Shown: positions 1 through 5,698 of the stretch, one piece after another
Numbering within the stretch: position 1 is the stretch's first letter
Layout of the letters: the number at the start of each line of letters is the position of its first letter
From: UBA4644 sp964541085
GTDB lineage: Bacteria > Bacillota > Clostridia > Oscillospirales > Butyricicoccaceae
Reading direction: 5' to 3'
Length of the DNA stretch: 13,146 bases
Assembly: GCA_964541085.1 (NCBI GenBank)
Contig: CAZIPA010000045.1
Coordinates: forward strand, 1-13,146
Translations under genes and position numbers: made by a program
Notes under the pieces: generated by a model
The model's database searches: none
Told to the model about the DNA's origin: nothing
What the model saw: the letters and a program-made list of their open reading frames with translations, nothing else

Positions 1-8
1 TTGTTTAA

Positions 9-20
9 TTTACAAAGTGC
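9..20 (-). promoter_or_regulatory. boxA-like antitermination element in a stable-RNA leader
   Basis: On the minus strand this reads GCACTTTGTAAA, matching 10 of 12 positions of GCTCTTTGAAAA, the core of the Bacillus rRNA boxA as I remember it. It is followed by TTAAACAA at the window edge, a style of sequence that often precedes 16S genes in Clostridia. It lies about 40 nt downstream of the start site predicted from the promoter at 65-93. The rRNA gene itself is not in the window, so the assignment is inferred. Confidence 0.5.
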
Positions 21-64
21 TTGCCGCGCCCGTCCCGGCTACCCGGTCTCTCGAGTGCTTTCTT

Positions 65-93
65 AGAATATCACACTCCGCCCCTTTTGTCAA
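65..93 (-). promoter_or_regulatory. strong sigma-A promoter with A-rich UP tract (probable rRNA/stable-RNA promoter)
   Basis: On the minus strand there is a perfect -35 TTGACA (88-93), a 17-nt spacer and a -10 TATTCT (65-70). Directly upstream, at 94-140, the minus strand is almost entirely purine with many A runs, as in an UP element. Transcription would start near 57-59 and leave the window at position 1. No open reading frame follows within the visible 60 nt. The leader instead holds short GC-rich inverted repeats and a boxA-like element. This combination is typical of rRNA operon promoters; a tRNA or other highly expressed transcript is the alternative. Confidence 0.7.
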
Positions 94-196
94 CTCTTTT
101 TTTAATCTTTTTTCATTTTTTCTCTTTTTCTTTCTTTTCCGGCAGATTTCGGGGCAAAAATCGCCCTTACACCTTTATATAATATTATAATAGCGC

Positions 197-700
197 TCAG
201 TAGCCCCGAATCTCCAGCGACGCATCATCCTCCCTGGCCTTGGTGATGCGCCGGATCTGGATGAAGTACTGCACCTCCGGGCTGACCTCCACCGCCACCC
301 GGTCGCCCTCCCGATGTCCCAGCAGAGCCTTGCCCACCGGCGAATCCTTGCTGACGATGCCGTGCATGGCATCCTGCCGCAGCGCCGTGGACACCCGCAG
401 CGTCTTTTCCTGCTTCAGATTTTCCATGTACACCAGCACCTCGTCAAACAATCCCACGCCCTCCGTCTGCTGAAAGGGCACCACCTTGGCCGTGGCGATC
501 ATCCGCTGCAAATACCGGATGCGGCTGTCGTTGCGGTTCTTTTCCCGCTTGGCCGCCTTATATTCGAAATTTTCGCTGAGGTCGCCCCATTCCCGGGCGG
601 TCTGCACATCCTCGATCAGCTTGGGCCGCAGCTGGGTGATCCGATAGTCGATCTCCTCCTGCATTTTCCGGATGTCAACCTCCGTCAGCTCATCATACAT
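197..700 (-). CDS. greA: GreA/GreB-family transcript cleavage (elongation) factor
   Basis: The 167-residue protein has the Gre two-domain plan. An N-terminal antiparallel coiled coil (about residues 5-80) would enter the RNA polymerase secondary channel, and a C-terminal FKBP-like domain (about 88-160) would bind polymerase. The tip motif GDLSENFEYKAAK carries the acidic pair D40 and E43 that positions the catalytic metal for cleaving backtracked RNA. The C-terminal signature is SKDSPVGKALLGHREGD. It is slightly longer than typical GreA (about 158) and its N-terminus, beginning MYDELTEVDIRKM, resembles a clostridial GreA-like subfamily, so it may be a paralogue rather than the only GreA. The start is supported by GAGG 7 nt upstream. 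That site overlaps the stop of the carboxypeptidase gene, only 9 nt away, which implies translational coupling. No convincing terminator follows. Confidence 0.88.
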   Translation of the reverse strand: MYDELTEVDIRKMQEEIDYRITQLRPKLIEDVQTAREWGDLSENFEYKAAKREKNRNDSRIRYLQRMIATAKVVPFQQTEGVGLFDEVLVYMENLKQEKTLRVSTALRQDAMHGIVSKDSPVGKALLGHREGDRVAVEVSPEVQYFIQIRRITKAREDDASLEIRGY

Positions 701-709
701 AACGCTTCC

Positions 710-1765
710 TCACTTTCCATAGGTGCTCAGCAGCAGCCGCTGATCCTGCATCAGCCGGGCCGCCGTGCCCGCACCCGCTGTCACACAGATATAATGCTTG
801 CCCGACTGTCCCTGACCATAGCTCACCAGACAGTTTTTGCTCTGGCGGATATAGCCGTTTTTGCAGGCCGTCACTGTAAAGCCCTCCGGCTGCTTTTCTT
901 CAAACCAGTCCAGATATTTGTTCCGCAGCGGGATGCCCTCTGGCTGGCTTTCCGTGGCAGCCGTCACATAATTCGCCGTGGACAGGACCTCCCGGCACAG
1001 CTCATGCTCCATGGCCGCCGCCATAATGGCCGCAATGTCCCGCGCGGTGCAGGTATTGTCCTCCGCAAACAGACCGCTGGTGTTGGAAAAATGGGTGGTC
1101 TCCGACAGTCTCAGCTCTCCGGCCAGCCGGTTCATTTCCTCCACCAGCGCCGCCTCCGAGCCGCACAGGCTCTCCGCGATGGCACAGGCCGCATCCCCCG
1201 CAGAGCGCAGCGCCGCCGCATAAAAATATTCCCGCAGCGTGAGACTTTCGCCCGCCGCCACGCCCGTGAGGGTTGCCCCCTGCCGATACAGCGGATCCAG
1301 AATTTCCTGCGTCATGACAAAGGGCTCCTCCGGGTCCTCCAGCAGAGTTTCCGCCGTCAGGAGGGTCATCACCTTGGTCATGGACGCGGGATAAATCTGC
1401 GCATCCGCATCCCTGGCCGCCACCAGCACGCCGTCCTCCAGACAGTACACTGCGCAGCAGGTGCTTTCCACCTCATCCCCGATCTGTGCCATCGCTTCGC
1501 CGTCCGCAGGCGGTGCGGGCAGCGGTTCCGGTTCGGGCTCCGGCTTGGGCTGGGGAAGGGGCGTTTCCGGCACCTCCGGCTGCCGGGGCAGCTCTTCCTG
1601 CTTCACCGTGGGCTCCGCCTCCTGTCCCGCCTGTACGATGGCAATCACCCCGAGGGCAATGCCGCCGACGAGCACCAGTCCGGCCAGTGCCAGCAGACTC
1701 TGCCGCAGCAGGGCCTTTCGTCTTCTTCTTCGCTGTCCGGCGGTACGATAGGTGCGATATCTCAT
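710..1765 (-). CDS. membrane-anchored S11-family D-alanyl-D-alanine carboxypeptidase-like protein with altered active-site motifs
   Basis: The 351-residue protein starts with an Arg-rich cytoplasmic tail, then a single hydrophobic signal/anchor segment (about 24-46), then a Pro/Glu-rich linker (about 50-90), so the catalytic domain should lie outside the membrane. The domain matches peptidase S11 (DacA/DacF type), which trims the terminal D-Ala from peptidoglycan stem peptides. The nucleophile motif SMTK is intact (S128, K131). The other two motifs deviate: the SxN position reads SAG (188-190) and the KTG position reads KNG (302-304). The region after it (CLVS, then YICVTAGAG) still matches family members. 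The domain has an unusual number of cysteines (nine from residue 103 on). The ATG has GAGGAG 12 nt upstream, a somewhat long spacing. Activity may be reduced or altered; fold membership is secure. Confidence 0.85.
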   Translation of the reverse strand: MRYRTYRTAGQRRRRRKALLRQSLLALAGLVLVGGIALGVIAIVQAGQEAEPTVKQEELPRQPEVPETPLPQPKPEPEPEPLPAPPADGEAMAQIGDEVESTCCAVYCLEDGVLVAARDADAQIYPASMTKVMTLLTAETLLEDPEEPFVMTQEILDPLYRQGATLTGVAAGESLTLREYFYAAALRSAGDAACAIAESLCGSEAALVEEMNRLAGELRLSETTHFSNTSGLFAEDNTCTARDIAAIMAAAMEHELCREVLSTANYVTAATESQPEGIPLRNKYLDWFEEKQPEGFTVTACKNGYIRQSKNCLVSYGQGQSGKHYICVTAGAGTAARLMQDQRLLLSTYGK

Positions 1766-1804
1766 GGGCGCTTTCAGCTCCTCTTTCCTGCAAGTCTAAC
1801 CAAC

Positions 1805-1810
1805 AGTATA
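1805..1810 (-). promoter_or_regulatory. possible -10 element for the carboxypeptidase-greA operon
   Basis: The minus strand reads TATACT here, 39 nt upstream of the carboxypeptidase start. No good -35 lies 16-18 nt further upstream (17-nt spacing gives GTGTTT), so any promoter here would be weak or activator-dependent. It is adjacent to the TTCAGAAA repeats. Confidence 0.35.
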
Positions 1811-1819
1811 GTACACTTT

Positions 1820-1856
1820 TTCAGAAAAAACACGCCTTTTTTCAGAAATTCAGAAA
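1820..1856 (+). repeat. triple TTCAGAAA repeat in the divergent promoter region
   Basis: TTCAGAAA occurs at 1820-1827, 1841-1848 and 1849-1856. The first two copies also share the preceding T run and are spaced 21 bp apart, about two helical turns. The core TTC-A-GAA is itself palindromic. The array lies between the -10 candidate of the leftward operon and the promoter of the rightward creatininase gene, where an operator would be expected. No regulator is identified. Confidence 0.45.
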
Positions 1857-1882
1857 CTCCCCGGGAAATTTCATTACTTTCA

Positions 1883-1911
1883 TTTCCATTCGTCACATTT
1901 TATGCTATACT
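1883..1911 (+). promoter_or_regulatory. sigma-A promoter for the creatininase-family gene
   Basis: A -35 TTTCCA (1883-1888, 4 of 6 consensus bases), a 17-nt spacer and a -10 TATACT (1906-1911) are present, with TATGC just before the -10. A start near 1918 would give a leader of about 65 nt before the gene at 1984. Confidence 0.55.
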
Positions 1912-1983
1912 GTTGTCAAAGAATCCCCGGCAGGAGAACCCTTTGACAATTTCGTTCTTTCGGAACACATGGAGGTATATGCT

Positions 1984-2748
1984 ATGAAAAACACACTTCG
2001 TTGGGACAATCTCACCTCTCCTCAGCTGGGCGCGCTGGCAAAGGAAAACGCCATCGTCCTGCTGCCCACCGGCTCCACCGAGCAGCACGGCCCCCATCTG
2101 CCTGTAGGCTGTGACGCCATTCTGGCCACCTGGTTTGCCGAGCGCACCGCCGCCGGACTGCGGGAACAGGGCATTCCTGCCGTGGTGGCCCCCACCTTTT
2201 CCATTGCCAATTCCATGCATCATATGCATTTCCCCGGCAGCCTTTCCCTCCATCCCCGCACCTATATGCAGACGCTGGAGGAACAGTGCGCCGCCATCGC
2301 CGCCCACGGCTTCCGCCGCATCGCCATCATCAACGGCCACGGCGGCAATATCGCCCCCACCAAGGCCGCACTGGTGGATATCAACCTGAATCTGGGCTTT
2401 CCGGTGTATTTTCTGGAGTATATCGTCATTGATGAAGCGCCCTTTCTGGATAGCCAGTCCGGCATGATTCACGCCTGCGAAAGCGAAACCTCTCTGATGC
2501 TGGCCTATGATGAGACACTGGTGGATCCCATTTACAAGGAGACCCGGGGCAATCCCAACAGCTGCACTCCTTACGAAGACGAAGGCGTGCTTTCCACCTT
2601 TCACCGCATGGATGCCCACACGGAAAACGGCGTAATGGGCAACAGCTGCCTTGCCACGAAAGAAAAGGGTCAGGCGCTGGCTGATGCCACTACCCGCCGT
2701 CTGGTGGAGATTCTTTCTGCCGAAAGCATCTGGAATCTGCCGGTGTAA
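1984..2748 (+). CDS. creatininase-family metal-dependent amidohydrolase
   Basis: The 254-residue protein matches the creatininase family, binuclear-metal enzymes that open cyclic amides or cleave small amides (creatinine amidohydrolase, FAPy deformylase ArfB, the mycofactocin peptidase MftE). Metal-ligand motifs are visible in order: GSTEQHGPHLP with E33 and H35, then D44, NGHGGN with H119, and HACESETS with E166/E168. Length equals the family norm of about 250, and no signal peptide is present, so it should be cytoplasmic. The ATG at 1984 is preferred because GGAGG lies 8 nt upstream; an in-frame ATG at 1969 would overlap that site. It appears to be a single-gene unit between its own promoter and the promoter of the next operon. 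The substrate cannot be read from sequence: no creatine or riboflavin pathway genes are nearby. Confidence 0.88.
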   Translation: MKNTLRWDNLTSPQLGALAKENAIVLLPTGSTEQHGPHLPVGCDAILATWFAERTAAGLREQGIPAVVAPTFSIANSMHHMHFPGSLSLHPRTYMQTLEEQCAAIAAHGFRRIAIINGHGGNIAPTKAALVDINLNLGFPVYFLEYIVIDEAPFLDSQSGMIHACESETSLMLAYDETLVDPIYKETRGNPNSCTPYEDEGVLSTFHRMDAHTENGVMGNSCLATKEKGQALADATTRRLVEILSAESIWNLPV

Positions 2749-2771
2749 GCACAGCTTTTACAAATTACGCC

Positions 2772-2800
2772 TTGCGGCCCGTGGCCGGCCGTGATACAAT
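2772..2800 (+). promoter_or_regulatory. candidate promoter of the hydrolase-Mur ligase-ATP-grasp operon
   Basis: TTGCGG (2772-2777), a 17-nt spacer and TACAAT (2795-2800) lie in the 91-nt gap before the hydrolase gene. The -10 is good and the -35 matches only 3 of 6. A GC-rich inverted repeat, CGGCC-CGT-GGCCG (2775-2787), overlaps the -35 and spacer. Confidence 0.45.
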
Positions 2801-2839
2801 ATAGGCTGCGATTTTTTGAGGAAATTGAGGTGAAGCGTT

Positions 2840-3613
2840 TTGCAGGCTACCATCCGCTCCCTGCGCATCCATTATATTTACCGGCCCGGGACACGGGAGA
2901 CGGTGCTGTTTCTCCACGGCTGGGGCGCACCCATGAACCTGTATCAGCCCATCTTTGATCTGCTGCAATCCCTGGGCTATGGCGTGGCCGCCTTCGATAT
3001 GCCCGGCGTGGGACAGACGGAGGAGCCCAAAGCGCCGCTGACCCTTTCCGATTATGTGGATTTTACGCTGGAGTTCTGCCGGATGCTGGAGCTGTGTCAA
3101 CAGCCGGTGATCCTCATGTGTCATTCCAACGGCGGGCGCATCGCCCTGCAGCTGCTGTCCGATCCCCAGTGTCCCCTGCGATGTGAAAAGGCCGTGCTCA
3201 TCGACGCCGCCGGCATTCCCCTGCCCAAATCCGCCGCCGTCCGGCTGAAAAACAAAGGCTATCACCTGCTGAAAAAGCTGGGCACCGGCAAGCTCACCCA
3301 GCCGCTGTTCGGCGATCTGTATGAGGAAATGCGGGATCGCCGTGCCTCTGCGGATTACAAGGCCGCCTCCCCCGTGATGCGGCAGACCATGAACAACCTG
3401 CTTCCCGTGGATTTTCGGGAAAAGCTGCCGCAGATCCATGCGCAGGTGCTGCTGATCTACGGCGAAAACGACACTGCAACCCCGCCGGAGTGCGGACGCA
3501 TTCTGGAGCAGGGCATTCCCAACGGCGGACTGGCTCTGATTCAGGGTGCGGGACATTTTTCCTATGCGGACAACTGGCCCCAGTTTTCCGCCGTGCTCCG
3601 CGCGTTTCTCTGA
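2840..3613 (+). CDS. alpha/beta-fold hydrolase (TTG start)
   Basis: The 257-residue protein has the alpha/beta hydrolase fold with a complete apparent triad. The oxyanion motif is HGWG (26-29), the nucleophile elbow is CHSNGG with S96, the acid is D211 in GENDTATPP, and the base is H239 in GAGHFSY. A small cap region lies around residues 127-190. There is no signal peptide. The start is TTG: AGGTGA lies about 7 nt upstream and no in-frame ATG fits. It is the first gene of a four-gene operon, 24 nt before the MurF-like gene. Families of this type include esterases, proline-iminopeptidase-like enzymes and MenH-like enzymes, so the substrate is open. The neighbours suggest an amide, ester or thioester in an envelope precursor, but that is an inference from context only. 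Confidence 0.85.
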   Translation: MQATIRSLRIHYIYRPGTRETVLFLHGWGAPMNLYQPIFDLLQSLGYGVAAFDMPGVGQTEEPKAPLTLSDYVDFTLEFCRMLELCQQPVILMCHSNGGRIALQLLSDPQCPLRCEKAVLIDAAGIPLPKSAAVRLKNKGYHLLKKLGTGKLTQPLFGDLYEEMRDRRASADYKAASPVMRQTMNNLLPVDFREKLPQIHAQVLLIYGENDTATPPECGRILEQGIPNGGLALIQGAGHFSYADNWPQFSAVLRAFL

Positions 3614-3637
3614 CTTCATCCCCAAGGAGGCTTTTTC

Positions 3638-5248
3638 ATGAACTGGTATTGTCTGGCGGCGCTGGCTGTGGCCGTGCTGGTCTGCGGCTTTTCCGCCTTT
3701 CGGCAGGCGCTGCATCTGTTTCAGCTGAGCTCCTATCAGGACGCATCCTACCGCAAGGCTGTCAAGGCCCACAAAAAGGATTTTTCCGGCGCAAAGCGGA
3801 TTGTGCCCTGTCTGGTCATGCTGCTGGGCGGCTTCAGCTTTTCCTCCATGCCCTGGCTGCTGCTGGCGGGAACGGTGCTGTATCTGCTGCTGAACCGTCC
3901 CAAAAAGGCCAAAAAGCCTCTGGTCTACACCGCCCGGGTAAAGCGGCTGCTCTGCTGCGCCGGGGTGCTGGCCGTGCTCTGGCTGCTGCTGCTCCATTAT
4001 GTCAGCACCTGTCTGCTGTACAGCGCCCTGCTGCGCTCCAGTGCGGGTCTGGCCCGGCTCAGTCTGCTGGTGCCCACGGCGGCAGGTGTGCTGACCATCC
4101 TTCTCCAGCATCATCTGATCCTTCTGTGCAACGATCTCATGTCCCCGCTGGAGCAGGGAATCTCCCATCATTATTATAAGGATGCCCGGCGCATTCTGGA
4201 CAGTATGCCCGATCTCACCGTCATCGGCATCACCGGCAGCTACGGCAAGACCAGCACCAAATATTTTCTGGAGCGGCTGCTGTCCCTGCGCTACAATGTG
4301 TATATGACCCCCGGCAACTATAACACCACTCTGGGTGTGGTGCGGGCCGTGCGGGAGGGGCTGCGTCCCACCCATGAAATCTTCCTCTGCGAAATGGGTG
4401 CCCGCCACATCGGCGATATTCAGGAAATCTGCCAGCTGGTGCAGCCCTCCATGGGTATTGTCACCTCTGTGGGGCCCCAGCATCTGGATACCTTCGGTTC
4501 GCTGACCAATGTGCTCAACACCAAGCTGGAGCTGGCTGCCGCCGTTCGGGACAAGGGGCCGGTTTTTCTGAACTTTGACAGCGAGCCGCTGGCCCTTCAC
4601 GCCCCCCTGCAGCAGGTGATCTCCTACGGACAGGAAGGTGTCCACTATCATCTGACCAATCTGGCCATCGACGAAAACGGCTCCCGCTTTACCGTCGAAG
4701 CCCCCGACGGTCAGTGCCAGAGCTTTTCCACCCGTCTGCTGGGCTATGCCAATGTACAGAACATCTGCGGCGCCATCGCCGTGGCCCATACCATGGACAT
4801 TCCCCTGGCAGAGCTGGCTCCCGCCGTGCGTCAGCTGGAGGGTGCGCCCCACCGGCTTCAGCTGATCCGCCGTCCCGGCCTGACCATCATCGACGATGCC
4901 TACAATTCCAACCCCACCGGTGCGAAAAATGCGCTGGAGACGCTGGCGCTGTGCCACGGCACCCGCATCGTCATCACCCCCGGTCTGGTGGAGCTGGGCG
5001 CAATGGAGGAGGATTACAACCGGGAGCTGGGCAAACAGGCTGCCGGCTGCTGCCAGTGGCTCATCACCGTGGGAGATCAGCCCCGGCTGGAGGCCATTCG
5101 GCAGGGTGCCCGGGAGGCCGGTCTGCATCGGGAACACATTCTGGAGGCAAAAACCGTGCAGGAGGCCATGTCCATGGCACAAAATCTTTCCATGCCGGAG
5201 GAGGGCCGCTTTGTGCTGCTGCTCAATGATCTGACGGACAACTATTAA
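3638..5248 (+). CDS. membrane-anchored MurF-like Mur ligase lacking the UDP-binding N-domain
   Basis: This 536-residue protein joins about 165 residues of membrane domain to a Mur ligase core. Hydrophobic segments occur near 3-22, 55-85 (one or two helices), 105-128 and 136-165, separated by Lys/Arg-rich stretches. The ligase core then starts directly: P-loop GITGSYGKTS (K204), EMGARHIGDI (E252), GPQHLDTFGS (H282) and DDAYNSNPTG (419-428), all closest to MurF, which joins D-Ala-D-Ala to the UDP-MurNAc-tripeptide. From P-loop to C-terminus it is about as long as E. coli MurF, so the central and C-terminal domains are whole, but the usual ~100-residue UDP-binding first domain is absent. AAGGAGG lies 7 nt before the ATG. 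The acceptor could be a lipid-linked or other non-UDP precursor, or this may be a divergent MurF. Mur-ligase membership is secure; substrate is not. Confidence 0.85.
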   Translation: MNWYCLAALAVAVLVCGFSAFRQALHLFQLSSYQDASYRKAVKAHKKDFSGAKRIVPCLVMLLGGFSFSSMPWLLLAGTVLYLLLNRPKKAKKPLVYTARVKRLLCCAGVLAVLWLLLLHYVSTCLLYSALLRSSAGLARLSLLVPTAAGVLTILLQHHLILLCNDLMSPLEQGISHHYYKDARRILDSMPDLTVIGITGSYGKTSTKYFLERLLSLRYNVYMTPGNYNTTLGVVRAVREGLRPTHEIFLCEMGARHIGDIQEICQLVQPSMGIVTSVGPQHLDTFGSLTNVLNTKLELAAAVRDKGPVFLNFDSEPLALHAPLQQVISYGQEGVHYHLTNLAIDENGSRFTVEAPDGQCQSFSTRLLGYANVQNICGAIAVAHTMDIPLAELAPAVRQLEGAPHRLQLIRRPGLTIIDDAYNSNPTGAKNALETLALCHGTRIVITPGLVELGAMEEDYNRELGKQAAGCCQWLITVGDQPRLEAIRQGAREAGLHREHILEAKTVQEAMSMAQNLSMPEEGRFVLLLNDLTDNY

Positions 5249-5302
5249 GCATTCCCGCAAGCTTTTCATATTTTTGACACGCTGAGAAAAGAGGCACACA
5301 TT

Positions 5303-5680
5303 ATGGCAAAATCCAAACGCTCCGGCGGTAAAAAGCGCCCTGCGCCCCGCACCGCCCCTGCCGCCCGCCGTTTCCTTCCCCTGCGTCAGCAGATTCAGGC
5401 CAGGGCCGAAGGCTTTTCCGCCGCGGTTGCCCGGGTGGACAAAAAAATCAACCGGATCCTGCTGGCGATTCTGCTGGTGCTGGTGGTGCTCTGGGTGTGC
5501 AGGCTGCTGCCCGCCGAGCCCGTGCGTTATACCATCATCGCCCTGTTCGGCTTTTCTCTGATGCTGAACGGCCTGTCCGCCTATGGCAAAACCCGCTGGG
5601 TGGGCTTTTTCCTGATGGTGATCGGAACGGTTTTCTTTTTGAGCAATCTGCTGACGCTGGCAGCTTTTCTTGCCGCGTAA
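5303..5680 (+). CDS. small membrane protein of unknown function
   Basis: The 125-residue protein has a strongly basic N-terminus (Lys/Arg/Pro/Ala-rich, residues 2-32), an amphipathic stretch (about 33-50), then three hydrophobic segments near 51-68, 75-91 and 99-123. I do not recognise a family. The ATG has GAGG 8 nt upstream. The gene lies 54 nt after the MurF-like ligase and 18 nt before the ATP-grasp ligase, in the same direction, so it is almost certainly cotranscribed. A basic cytoplasmic tail followed by a helix bundle could serve as a scaffold or docking subunit for the membrane ligase, but this rests only on position. Base composition and codon use match its neighbours, arguing against a spurious reading frame. 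Confidence 0.72.
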   Translation: MAKSKRSGGKKRPAPRTAPAARRFLPLRQQIQARAEGFSAAVARVDKKINRILLAILLVLVVLWVCRLLPAEPVRYTIIALFGFSLMLNGLSAYGKTRWVGFFLMVIGTVFFLSNLLTLAAFLAA

Positions 5681-5698
5681 GTCCCGGGAGGTAATGTC

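Noticed and set aside
152..166. GGGC...GCCC hairpin after greA as a terminator
   Set aside because: The stem is only 4 bp and no T run follows on the minus strand.
178..189. Perfect 12-bp palindrome TATAATATTATA after greA
   Set aside because: It is a simple A/T alternation next to a stop codon; no -35 partner or second copy is found, so a chance or weak structural element is likely.
1943..1948. TTGACA before the creatininase gene
   Set aside because: No acceptable -10 lies 16-18 nt downstream before the ribosome site; the promoter at 1883-1911 is better.
314..1987. 557-codon plus-strand frame opposite the carboxypeptidase and part of greA
   Set aside because: It is codon-aligned antisense to the S11 gene, which has good family motifs, and has no ribosome site or domain.
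5274..5279. Perfect TTGACA before the small membrane protein
   Set aside because: At 17-nt spacing the -10 position reads CACATT, directly against the start codon, leaving no room for a transcript leader.
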